NCBI GenBank assembly: GCA_035366835.1
Contig: DAOSIS010000019.1
Span: 1-64,000, forward strand
Direction: 5' to 3'
DNA from: UBA6109 sp035366835
Lineage (GTDB): Bacteria > Desulfobacterota > Syntrophia > Syntrophales > UBA6109
DNA: 64,000 nt
Of the stretch, positions 12,191-19,242 are shown piece by piece. The translations under genes were made by a program, and so were the position numbers. Within the stretch, counting starts at the first letter, position 1, and each line of letters starts with the position of its first letter. The notes below the pieces were generated by a model that did not search any database, was not told the origin of the DNA, and saw only the letters and a list, made by a program, of their open reading frames with translations.

Positions 12191-13765
12191 ATGAAGCCGA
12201 TCCTGGCGCGTCGTCTTCTCCTGATCTTCCCTCTTCTGATCGTTTCCGTGCCCTCATCCGCAGACGCCGAGCTCCGCACGGCGCTCGTCATCGGCAATGG
12301 CCACTATGCGGATGGACGCCTCAAGAACCCCGTCAACGACGCAACGGACATGGCGACTACGCTCCAGCGCCTAGGCTTCGCGGTGATCCTCAAGAAGGAG
12401 GCCCGGCAGAAGGAGATGGAGGAAGCCATCCGTGACTTTGGGAACCGCCTGAAACGAGGCGGTGCAGGGCTCTTCTTCTATGCAGGCCATGGTATTCAGA
12501 TCAGCGGCAGAAACTACCTGATTCCGATCGGTGCGCGCATAGAAAGGGAGATGGACGCCAAGTACAAGGCCATCGATGCGGAGATGATCCTCGACGAGAT
12601 GGCCAATGCGGGCAACCCTCTTAACATCGTCATCCTAGACGCCTGCCGTGACAATCCGCTGGGACGATCCTTGCGGAGCGCAGGCAGGGGCTTGGCGATC
12701 ATCTCCGAGGCGCCGCAGGGCACGTTCATCACCTATTCTACGTCCCCCGGAAAGACCGCAGCCGACGGGACGGGAAGGAACAGTCCTTACACGGCAGCCC
12801 TGCTGCAGGCCATCGCGGAACCGGGACTCCCGATCGAACAGGTATTCAAGAAGGTGCGCCAGCGTTTGAGCAGGGAGACGGGGAACAGACAGATCCCATG
12901 GGAGGTATCGTCCCTGCAGGGGGATTTCTATTTTAGTCCCGGTCGTGCCGGAGAAGCTCCCGTTGCCAGGCAACGCGAGGAGACGCCTGCACAAGAGCCG
13001 GTGCCTCCTGCAGAACGTGAGGGCTACGCCATGGGACCGCGTCCTTCTCCTACGCAGGAAACTCTTACGGATCCTGTTACCGGCATGGAATTCGTCTTCG
13101 TGAAAGGCGGCTGCTTCGAGATGGGGGACACCTTCGGCGACGGCGAGGTGGACGAAAAGCCGGTCCACAGCGTCTGCGTCAGCGACTTCCACATGGGGAA
13201 ATTCGAGGTGACGCAGGCCCAGTGGGAGAAGGTGATGGGAAACAATCCTTCTAAATTCAAGAAAGGCGGCAGCTATCCGGTGGAGCGGGTTTCCTGGAAC
13301 GATGCCCAGGAGTTTATCGGCAGCTTGAACCGGATGACAGGGAAGAACTACCGCTTGCCCACGGAGGCGGAGTGGGAATACGCGACCCGGAGCGGTGGCA
13401 AGCGCGAGAAATGGGCGGGTACGAGCAGTGAAGCGGATCTTACGGACCATGCCTGGTATAAAAACAACGCCGGCAGCGTCACCCATCCGGTGGGGGAAAG
13501 AAAGCCGAACGGCTTGGGGTTGTACGACATGAGCGGTAACGTCTGGGAATGGTGCGGCGACTGGCACGAGACAGAATTCTATGCCGGCAGCCCGCGGGAT
13601 AATCCCACGGGGCCTTCTTCGGGGACGACTCGCGTTCTCCGCGGCGGTTCCCGGGACGACAAGCCGAGGCTCAGTCCGCGCGGCGAACCGGCTCTGGAAC
13701 GACCCGGGCAACCGGGCCGACAGCATAGGTTTTCGCTTGGTCCTGCCCGCCAGATAGTTTTCTGA
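12191..13765 (+). CDS. Secreted caspase-like (C14) protease fused to an FGE-sulfatase/lectin-fold domain; 3' end frameshifted
   Basis: As read, 524 residues: a signal peptide (to about SSADA), a peptidase C14 caspase domain (about 29-250) with the His100 (YAGHG) and Cys152 (LDACRDNP) dyad, a Pro/Glu linker, and a formylglycine-generating-enzyme-like domain (about 285 onward; MEFVFVKGGCFEMGD, LPTEAEWEYATR, LYDMSGNVWEWCGDW). The C-terminus after RGGSRDDKPR is not family-like. The +1 frame restores the expected ending (SVRAANRLWNDPGNRADSIG, then FRLVLPAR) and stops at 13755-13757, which indicates one extra base near 13670. The last ~30 residues are therefore altered by mutation or sequencing error. 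Such fusions occur in signalling and defence settings; the role here is unknown. Confidence 0.85.
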   Translation: MKPILARRLLLIFPLLIVSVPSSADAELRTALVIGNGHYADGRLKNPVNDATDMATTLQRLGFAVILKKEARQKEMEEAIRDFGNRLKRGGAGLFFYAGHGIQISGRNYLIPIGARIEREMDAKYKAIDAEMILDEMANAGNPLNIVILDACRDNPLGRSLRSAGRGLAIISEAPQGTFITYSTSPGKTAADGTGRNSPYTAALLQAIAEPGLPIEQVFKKVRQRLSRETGNRQIPWEVSSLQGDFYFSPGRAGEAPVARQREETPAQEPVPPAEREGYAMGPRPSPTQETLTDPVTGMEFVFVKGGCFEMGDTFGDGEVDEKPVHSVCVSDFHMGKFEVTQAQWEKVMGNNPSKFKKGGSYPVERVSWNDAQEFIGSLNRMTGKNYRLPTEAEWEYATRSGGKREKWAGTSSEADLTDHAWYKNNAGSVTHPVGERKPNGLGLYDMSGNVWEWCGDWHETEFYAGSPRDNPTGPSSGTTRVLRGGSRDDKPRLSPRGEPALERPGQPGRQHRFSLGPARQIVF

Positions 13766-13831
13766 TTTCTGGTTTTCTGTTTTTCGGGGGGGATGGGGGT
13801 GGAAGCCCCCATCTGCTTTAGGAGAGGGAGC

Positions 13832-14479
13832 GTGGGCGTTTCGGATCTGTATGATGCAACGGGACATATCGAGGGACAGTACGAGCCCGGTTCGCGCGGC
13901 CGCGTCCTCCGCAACTTGCTCTCCGTCAAGAACAAGAGGGCCATGTATGCGCTGGAGAGTCAAGCACTCTTCACCGCTCTTGAAACAGCCATCGCCAAGT
14001 ATGACAGAGATCACCGGTTCACGGCAGACGACCTTTGCAGCATGCACAGATCGTGGCTCGGCGGCATCTATGCCTGGGCCGGTAAGTATCGTCAGGTCAA
14101 TCTTGAGAAGGGGGGATTACCTTTCGCGGCTGCTCATCTGGTTCCCCGTTTGATGACCGACTTCGAAAAGCAAGTCCTGGCCGTTTATACGCCCTGCCGG
14201 TTTTCGTCCCATCAAGAAATCGCCCATGCTCTGGCAGTAGCTCACGTCGAGCTGCTCCTCATCCATCCTTTCCGGGAAGGCAACGGGCGGCTGGCCCGCA
14301 TGCTGGCATCTCTGATGTCATTTCAGGCGGGACTGCCGCCGCTCGATTTCGGCGAGCTGAAGGGCGAGCGAAAGAAGGAGTATTTCGCGGCGGTGAGGGC
14401 CGGTTTTGATCGTGATTACGACCCTATGACGAAGATTTTCTGCGGGCTGATCGAGCGGACTTTGCGGCGGCACGCCTGA
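13832..14479 (+). CDS. Fic-domain protein (AMP-transferase/toxin type)
   Basis: A Fic-fold protein of about 215 residues with an intact active-site loop HPFREGNGR (His near residue 145), predicted to transfer AMP or a related moiety to target hydroxyls. I choose GTG 13832 because AGGAGAGGG stands just upstream; the in-frame ATG at 13793 lies inside a GC hairpin and lacks a ribosome site. The N-terminus (EGQYEPGSRGRVLRNLL) is typical of this Fic group. No antitoxin gene is recognisable beside it. It follows the caspase gene at short distance and is followed by a hairpin terminator. Confidence 0.85.
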   Translation: MGVSDLYDATGHIEGQYEPGSRGRVLRNLLSVKNKRAMYALESQALFTALETAIAKYDRDHRFTADDLCSMHRSWLGGIYAWAGKYRQVNLEKGGLPFAAAHLVPRLMTDFEKQVLAVYTPCRFSSHQEIAHALAVAHVELLLIHPFREGNGRLARMLASLMSFQAGLPPLDFGELKGERKKEYFAAVRAGFDRDYDPMTKIFCGLIERTLRRHA

Positions 14480-14484
14480 CTTTG

Positions 14485-14507
14485 AAAGCGGCGACCTTGC
14501 CGCTTTT
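14485..14507 (+). terminator. Hairpin terminator after the Fic gene
   Basis: AAAGCGGC and GCCGCTTT pair across a 6-nt loop and run into TTTTC, 6 nt after the Fic stop codon. Confidence 0.6.
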
Positions 14508-14909
14508 CAAGGGGAAGCCGCAAGCCGACATGGGGATCCCTTCGATGGACGAGGACGTGGCTACATTGATGATGAGCCCCGTTTCTCGTACAACAGGATC
14601 TTTCAAAAAGGGGTTAGTCTCGATGAGGCATCTTCTCTTCACGGATACAGACTATCAGAAACCAGCGTTTTAATCAAAGCAATCGAGCGTCCATTTCACC
14701 ATCATCCTGTGACAGATGCCATCGAAGCGGGAGCACGAAGATCCCGCGATTGTCCGCTCACGAGACGACGGGCAAGCCGGACCCGAAATATTTCCGGAAG
14801 CCCTGATTTCAAGTGGCTGTGGAAATTCACATGCTCTTGAGCGGCAGATGTGTTTATACGTCATGGTTCATCCAGCCGTGCCAAAAATGTAGACAAATGT
14901 AGACAAAAC
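14508..14909. other. Gene-free stretch in the left segment
   Basis: About 400 bp with no convincing gene on either strand. A direct repeat TGTAGACAAA appears twice near 14888-14906, just outside the tRNA terminator. Nothing else stands out. Confidence 0.4.
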
Positions 14910-14913
14910 AAAA

Positions 14914-14936
14914 GGGGCTCCATCTTCTGGAGCCCC
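14914..14936 (-). terminator. Terminator of the intact tRNA-Arg
   Basis: The stem GGGGCTCCA/TGGAGCCCC with a 5-nt loop is followed on the minus strand by TTTTGTTTTG. It lies 8 nt after the tRNA 3' end. It has the same stem as the copy at 11836-11858, with a different loop and spacer. Confidence 0.75.
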
Positions 14937-14944
14937 AGTGTTTC

Positions 14945-15021
14945 TGGTGGGCGATGCGCGAATCGAACGCGCGGCCTTTGGTTCCGGAGACCAACGCTCT
15001 ATCCTTCTGAGCTAATCGCCC
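14945..15021 (-). tRNA. tRNA-Arg (anticodon CCG)
   Basis: A complete 77-nt cloverleaf on the minus strand: acceptor GGGCGAT/ATCGCCC, a D-arm with TAGCTCAGAAGGATAGAG, anticodon stem TTGGT/ACCAA with loop CTCCGGA (anticodon CCG), T-arm GCGCG-TTCGATT-CGCGC and encoded CCA. It reads CGG codons. It is built from two repeat halves: the 3' half is also at 11865-11913 and the 5' half at 24140-24178. The integrase stop codon ends 3 nt upstream of its first base, so it is probably processed from the integrase transcript. Confidence 0.95.
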
Positions 15022-15023
15022 AC

Positions 15024-16097
15024 TTAATGTTTTCCAATACTTACGAGCTTTGCCGTTTTCTCCTTTTTCCCGGTAGTGTGAAAATTAGTGTGAGTCGATT
15101 CCAAGATTTCGACGGCCTTCTTTTTGTGCTCGGGTGTAGGGTGTGAATATCGCATCGTCATCTTGATATCTTTGTGCCCCATGAGCTCTTGGATCGTCTT
15201 TATGTCGACGCCGGCCATGCCGAGCCGCGATCCGAAGGTGTGTCTCATATCATGAAATCGAAAATTTTCAATCCCTGATTCTTTCAGGGCCTTCCACCAT
15301 CCCGTCTTGACATCCCCGTAGGGCTTTCCATCCCTGCAGAAGACATACGCGCTCGACGGGGCCTTGTCTTTGACACTTTTGAGGATCGTTGTCAATCGCT
15401 TGTTCATGGGAATGTTCCGGATCTCGCCGTTCTTGGTTTCCACGACGACGATGTGCCCGTTCTTGAAGTCCACGTTTTCCCATCTCAGCCGCAGGATCTC
15501 GCCTTTCCTCATGCCGGTATTGAGCGCCGTCACGATAATGGCCTCCAGGTGCCTGGATTTTGCCTTGGACCGCACATAGGCGATGAGGCGGGCTTCCTCT
15601 TCGGGCGTCAGGATCCGGTCCTTGCCTTGGGGCTCCTTTAGGAATTTGACCTCCTTGAAGGGGTTCCCCTCGGCCTTGCCCCATTTCACGGCCATGGTGA
15701 ACATATGCCGTAGACAGGCCATCTCGTGATTGATGGTCATGGGCTTGGCGCCGTCGGCTTTGCGGGTGGTCTTGTACTTCTCGATCGAGAAGGGGGAAAT
15801 CTCAGACAGGCGCTTTCCGTCAAAGGCCCGCTGCAGGTGCTTCATGGACGATTCATCGCGCAAAGAGGAAAGGGGCTTCTTGTTGCTCTTCGAATAATCG
15901 AGATATTGCTCCCGGAATTTTTCAAAGAGGATCTCCGTTTTTTTTGGCTTATAGGTACCCTGGATGACCTCTCTCTTTCGGACAACGAGCTTTTCCTTTG
16001 CGACGGTCCTATTGACCGGCCCCACGCTTTCCTTGTAACGCTTCCCGTTGTAATAGAAATCGAGATACCAGCTCTTGCCGATTCGATAGACGCCCAT
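15024..16097 (-). CDS. int: Tyrosine-type site-specific integrase
   Basis: A phage-type integrase of 357 residues: an N-terminal arm-binding region (GKSWYLDFYYNGKRYKESVG), a SAM-like core-binding domain (about 60-165) and a catalytic domain with Arg in NTGMRKGEILRL, HxxR in FRFHDMRHTFGSRL, His in LMGHKDIKMT and the Tyr nucleophile in MRYSHPT. It ends 3 nt before the tRNA-Arg, with the coding strand pointing into the tRNA. It should recombine at the 9-bp anticodon-loop core. Putative arm sites lie inside its 3' coding end and near the right end of the element. Confidence 0.93.
   Translation of the reverse strand: MGVYRIGKSWYLDFYYNGKRYKESVGPVNRTVAKEKLVVRKREVIQGTYKPKKTEILFEKFREQYLDYSKSNKKPLSSLRDESSMKHLQRAFDGKRLSEISPFSIEKYKTTRKADGAKPMTINHEMACLRHMFTMAVKWGKAEGNPFKEVKFLKEPQGKDRILTPEEEARLIAYVRSKAKSRHLEAIIVTALNTGMRKGEILRLRWENVDFKNGHIVVVETKNGEIRNIPMNKRLTTILKSVKDKAPSSAYVFCRDGKPYGDVKTGWWKALKESGIENFRFHDMRHTFGSRLGMAGVDIKTIQELMGHKDIKMTMRYSHPTPEHKKKAVEILESTHTNFHTTGKKEKTAKLVSIGKH
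15072..15097 (+). repeat. Left putative integrase arm-type site
   Basis: A 26-bp sequence that recurs with 3 mismatches at 23986-24011 in direct orientation. It contains two tandem AGTGTGA units 13 bp apart. It lies 81 bp from the core at the left end, within the 3' end of int. Confidence 0.5.
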
Positions 16098-16115
16098 AAA
16101 GCCCCCCCTCCTTTC

Positions 16116-16337
16116 TCACGCCCCGGGAATGCTGTAGTGCTGCCGGTATTCCCGGAGCGGTTTGCTATCGCCGAGCAAAAAGGCGTCAATCGCCAGATCG
16201 TAGGCCACCTTGTTCACCGGCTTCTTGGCTGGCCGTTCCCTGCCGATACCAAGATACTTCTCGATTCGCGCCACTCTCTCTTCCAGCGTGAGTTTTTTAT
16301 TCTCTGGCCGCCCGTTCGTTATGGCCCTTCTCCCCAT
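16116..16337 (-). CDS. Small hypothetical protein upstream of int
   Basis: A 73-residue basic protein, unrecognised. It contains a helix-forming stretch LTLEERVARIEKYLGIG and a C-terminal part without a known motif. Its stop lies 18 bp before int on the same strand, so it is probably in the int transcript. Its position, size and charge would suit an accessory DNA-binding or excision factor, but no helix-turn-helix is clear. Confidence 0.55.
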   Translation of the reverse strand: MGRRAITNGRPENKKLTLEERVARIEKYLGIGRERPAKKPVNKVAYDLAIDAFLLGDSKPLREYRQHYSIPGA

Positions 16338-16369
16338 GGCTTCACCCCCTATGCCTCGCTGATCTCATA

Positions 16370-16768
16370 TCAGTGCTTTTGAGCTTCTTGGCGCTCGTGC
16401 TCGAGCATTTCTTTTTTCTTTTTCCATTCTTCCGGATAGACCTCTTCCGCCGCATCACCGATCTCCATGATCTCGTCCATCAACTCCTTACATCTGATTC
16501 CAAGAAATGCGATCTCCGTCGTGTTGTAATTCGAGAAATGTCCTTCGCCCTGGATCTGCGCGGCAACCGCCGTAATCCCCTTTACAAAAGCCAATGCTTG
16601 ATAGGTCAGGTCCATGATCTCCTGCATGTGATCGTAGTCCTCGCGATCCCGATCGAGCGGTTCGACCTCTAGTATCTCCTTTTTGCCGTCCACAATAACA
16701 TGAAGCATCTTAAGTAAATCCTCTTTGCTCTTAAACGACATCACCTCACCGTTAATCCTGTAATTCAT
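16370..16768 (-). CDS. Hypothetical protein, mainly helical and acidic
   Basis: A 132-residue protein with no recognised family. The N-terminus is beta-like (YRINGEVMSFKSKEDLLKML); the remainder is amphipathic helix with an acidic C-terminus (EEWKKKKEMLEHERQ). A good purine-rich ribosome site precedes the ATG. It is the second gene in the leftward small-gene/int transcript. No function can be assigned. Confidence 0.6.
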   Translation of the reverse strand: MNYRINGEVMSFKSKEDLLKMLHVIVDGKKEILEVEPLDRDREDYDHMQEIMDLTYQALAFVKGITAVAAQIQGEGHFSNYNTTEIAFLGIRCKELMDEIMEIGDAAEEVYPEEWKKKKEMLEHERQEAQKH

Positions 16769-16821
16769 GCTCGTTACCTCCTTAAATGGGAAAAGAAGTT
16801 TGGAAGTTTCACTTCCTATTA

Positions 16822-17022
16822 TCAGAGCTTCTCCACGGCCTCCTCAATTTCATTCAGGCAATCACTGAGGATGAAATAGACTCCCGATAACGCGTCTCCT
16901 TGAAGGCTCACTTCTCCGTCCGGGTTTTCCACACAGAATAAACTGCAAAGGCCCCTGAGTTTTGAAATGCCGCGATTGATTGCGTTATGCGCGTCAAATC
17001 TTTCCCTTTCCATTTCTTCCAT
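16822..17022 (-). CDS. Small hypothetical protein, first gene of the int-side transcript
   Basis: 66 residues, acidic and helical (MEEMERERFDAHNAINRGIS at the start, LNEIEEAVEKL at the end), with two internal Cys in LCSLFC. The ribosome site GGAGGTGAGAG is strong. The coding strand begins just after the large hairpin with a T-run at 17046-17115. The family is not recognised; the pattern resembles small phage or plasmid proteins of unknown role. Confidence 0.6.
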   Translation of the reverse strand: MEEMERERFDAHNAINRGISKLRGLCSLFCVENPDGEVSLQGDALSGVYFILSDCLNEIEEAVEKL

Positions 17023-17045
17023 CTCTCACCTCCATGAATGAAAAA

Positions 17046-17115
17046 CGCCCGAAGATCTTTCCCGGCCGTGAGGGGCCGCCTCCGGCGTCACCGCGGGAGG
17101 GATCTTCAGGCGTCT
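17046..17115 (-). promoter_or_regulatory. Large structured leader or terminator before the int-side transcript
   Basis: Outer arms ACGCCTGAAGATC and GATCTTCGGGCGT pair at 12 of 13 positions across about 44 nt that contain further GC-rich stems (such as CGGCC/GGCCG). On the minus strand the structure ends in TTTTT and the ribosome site of 16822-17022 follows within about 20 nt. It may be an attenuator or an upstream terminator. Confidence 0.45.
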
Positions 17116-17237
17116 TTTGTTGGTTTGTCTTCATCGCTCACGGTTCGGACTATATGTAATACCCGATATACCCTATGCGAGGTATTGTCAAGGTGTTTTA
17201 TATTGCAAATTCATGCGAGATCTTCTATATGCTCTCC

Positions 17238-17411
17238 ATGCCCACCGAAAAACCGAAGATAATCTTTGTAATGACGGAAGATCTCATCAAACGTATCGAT
17301 GATTTCCGTTTCGAAAATCGCATCAATTCAAGATCGGAAGCGATCCGACGTCTCATAGAAAAGGGACTTTCCTCCCCTGAGAAACCCACACCAAAGAAGA
17401 AGCCGAAGTGA
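17238..17411 (+). CDS. Ribbon-helix-helix DNA-binding protein
   Basis: A small protein of about 57 residues. The segment KIIFVMTEDLIKRIDDFRFE followed by NRINSRSEAIRRLIEKGL is a canonical ribbon-helix-helix (CopG/Arc-like) fold: one beta strand, two helices and the SRSEAIR turn. A Lys/Pro tail closes it. Possible starts are ATG 17229, ATG 17238 or further upstream; I favour 17238, where family similarity begins. It is transcribed divergently from the int-side genes and probably regulates that intergenic region. Confidence 0.7.
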   Translation: MPTEKPKIIFVMTEDLIKRIDDFRFENRINSRSEAIRRLIEKGLSSPEKPTPKKKPK

Positions 17412-17531
17412 GGCGGGAAAATCCCCCCGCTCAGCATCGAAAAAGCGGCGCATAGGTCAAATTTCCACTCTGTTGTCTCTGTCTGTTTCATCTTTTGATC
17501 GTCTCCGAGACGAGAAGGAGGACGTACAGCC

Positions 17532-18392
17532 ATGGCCATATCAAAGAAGGTTGCAGAGCGGATCGTCAGCCAGTTCAAGAAATATCAGGGCATTCTCCAG
17601 GACGCAAAGAGCAGGGACATCGGCGAGTCCGATACGGTGATTATCATCGCGGCCATGCTGACAGAGATCCTGGGATACAAACAGTTCATTGAGATAACCA
17701 CAGAGTTTGCGATCAAGGGGACCTATGTTGATCTAGCTGTAAAAGTTGGCAACGACGTTCGATTCCTCATAGAAGCAAAAGCCGTGGGCGTCTCCTTGAA
17801 AGACAACCATCTAAAGCAAGCCATCGACTATGGCGCGAACCAGGGCATTGAATGGGTTATCTTGACCAATGGCATTACATGGCAAATCTACAAAATTCAA
17901 TTCGGGCAGCCTATAGACAAAACACTTATTTATGAATTTGACGTATTGAAGGTGAATCCGAAGAACCCGCACCTCGTGGAGTGCCTGTGGAACCTGAGCC
18001 GGGAAGGATTCACAAAATCTTCAATGGCAAATTTCTGCCAGCAGCAACAGGTCACAAGTAAATTCTCGATCGCTGCCGTCTTGGTGAGCCCGCCGCTCCT
18101 GAAAGTGCTGAGAAAGGAACTCCGGCGAATAAGCCCCTCTCTGAAAATTGAGGAAGACCACCTGAAAGGCCTCCTGCAAAACGAGGTCTTAAAGCGAGAA
18201 GTCGTGGATAGCGATGAAGCGAAGCAGGCGATGGACTTCATAAAGAAGACCTCAAAGGCGTCGGCGAAGAACAAGGAGAAGGCGAAGAGCCCGCAACCCG
18301 AAACGAAAGGCGAAACTGCAGTGCCGGTGCTTCAGGCACCGACCGAGGGGCATGTACCTTTAACGGCTGAGCATCACGAAATACAGTCCTGA
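17532..18392 (+). CDS. Orphan type I restriction HsdR_N-like nuclease-domain protein
   Basis: A 286-residue protein with the N-terminal endonuclease-type domain of type I restriction subunits: Glu45 in the helix MLTEILGY, Asp67 in TYVDLAVKV and Glu81-x-Lys83 in FLIEAKAVG form a PD-(D/E)xK signature. No helicase motor, HsdM or HsdS is present. The C-terminal third is helical and then low-complexity (Lys/Ala/Glu/Pro). Stand-alone proteins of this kind are common in mobile elements; they may be nucleases or DNA-binding accessory proteins. The start at 17532 has AGAAGGAGG upstream. Confidence 0.8.
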   Translation: MAISKKVAERIVSQFKKYQGILQDAKSRDIGESDTVIIIAAMLTEILGYKQFIEITTEFAIKGTYVDLAVKVGNDVRFLIEAKAVGVSLKDNHLKQAIDYGANQGIEWVILTNGITWQIYKIQFGQPIDKTLIYEFDVLKVNPKNPHLVECLWNLSREGFTKSSMANFCQQQQVTSKFSIAAVLVSPPLLKVLRKELRRISPSLKIEEDHLKGLLQNEVLKREVVDSDEAKQAMDFIKKTSKASAKNKEKAKSPQPETKGETAVPVLQAPTEGHVPLTAEHHEIQS

Positions 18393-18487
18393 AGGTTTGC
18401 CCTATAAATGGCATTTTCCCGTGCGCCGCCGTCCGGGATGGTCTTTCAGTGTGGTGAGGGGGCGCAGCGAACGATCCTGGAGTAGTG

Positions 18488-18739
18488 ATGGCATACCGAT
18501 TAAAAGAACTTCGTGAAATGAGCGATGAACAGTTAATCGCTGAGCATGATCGTGCGGTGGACTCTTGCGGAACAACCGGCATAAAATATTACCTCGAAGA
18601 GCTGAAGCGCAGGGAACAAGATAGGCAAACGAGGACGATAATCAAGTATACGCGCCTCATGTTGTGGCTGACTGTCCTCGTAGCCCTACTGACCATTACC
18701 AACGTCATCGCTGTTGTGTTGCCCCTATTTTGCGGTTGA
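18488..18739 (+). CDS. Small single-pass membrane protein
   Basis: 83 residues from ATG 18488, which has GGAG at 18479-18482. The N-terminal half is charged and helical (LREMSDEQLIAEHDRAVDS); the C-terminal half is one hydrophobic transmembrane segment (LWLTVLVALLTITNVIAVVL). It follows the HsdR_N-like gene by 95 bp on the same strand. Function is unknown; a membrane partner of the nuclease is only a guess. Confidence 0.6.
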   Translation: MAYRLKELREMSDEQLIAEHDRAVDSCGTTGIKYYLEELKRREQDRQTRTIIKYTRLMLWLTVLVALLTITNVIAVVLPLFCG

Positions 18740-18770
18740 TTCTGTAAACACCCTTCAAGTCGGTGCTACT

Positions 18771-18875
18771 TCACCCTCGCAAGCGGCAGCGGCGCGCTTG
18801 GGACTTTGGTAGCTTTTGCCTGTGGGTGGCACTCCCTTTTTGCGGCCATCCCGGTCAATATCCTCCGCGCGCCAT
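18771..18875 (-). pseudogene. Remnant resembling the start of a phage small-terminase (P27-type) gene
   Basis: On the minus strand AAAAGGAGTC precedes ATG, then MARGGY, then an in-frame TGA, then PGWPQKGSATHRQKLPKSQ, ending at TGA 18771-18773. The usual opening of such proteins is MARGGYRPGAGRP..., so an R-to-stop change and a short deletion would explain what is seen. It lies downstream of the capsid gene on the same strand. The call rests on a short stretch and is tentative. Confidence 0.35.
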
Positions 18876-19242
18876 TTTAAGACTCCTTTTGATTATGGCA
18901 CCCGGCCGCCGCCCATCGTCGACACGATCGCTCGATTTCTTCGGCCGGGTTTGCCACGGCCCCAGGTTGACCGTCCCGAGACCTATCCGGGTTGGTGAGG
19001 CCCGGCGTTCGATTTCCAATAACCGGCCCCCATTTACCCGGACGGCAGAAGCGGAAGAGGGCGCCGTTGATCCGATGAGGGCCGGTGCCGACCGCGCCCC
19101 TGGAGGTTTTTCGTAGAGGCCGCCGGCTCTGTGCGGTTATTTAGGGATGAACGGCCCGGCGACACTCGCACAGTTGTCGCCGACGCTGTTTGTGGTCAAG
19201 CAAGAAAAAACCCCACCAGGCCAGCGCCACGCCTGTTTGCTG
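18876..19242. other. Gene-free stretch between the capsid gene and the terminase-like remnant
   Basis: About 370 bp with no plausible gene on either strand. It is GC-richer than the rest of the element and looks like decayed phage sequence. Nothing specific was recognised. Confidence 0.4.

Larger units (their letters stand above)
11905..14991. mobile_element. Left integrated segment (about 3.1 kb) at the tRNA-Arg 3' side
   Basis: Bounded by the 49-bp direct repeat of the tRNA-Arg 3' half at 11865-11913 and 14943-14991, which is the classical footprint of an island at a tRNA 3' end. It carries a caspase/FGE-domain gene and a Fic gene but no integrase, so it may be a decayed element or may have used the integrase of the neighbouring element. 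The alternative is one larger element spanning 11905-24148 that carries an internal complete tRNA-Arg. Confidence 0.6.

Noticed and set aside
13850..13890. N-terminal autoinhibitory motif of the Fic protein (T-G-H-I-E-G fits S/T-x3-E-G/N)
   Set aside because: The position and the following conserved EPGSRGR block suggest it is part of the normal N-terminus of this Fic group and not an inhibitory helix; the match is too short.
14482..14673. Small gene after the Fic gene
   Set aside because: It starts with TTG inside the terminator hairpin and lacks a ribosome site.
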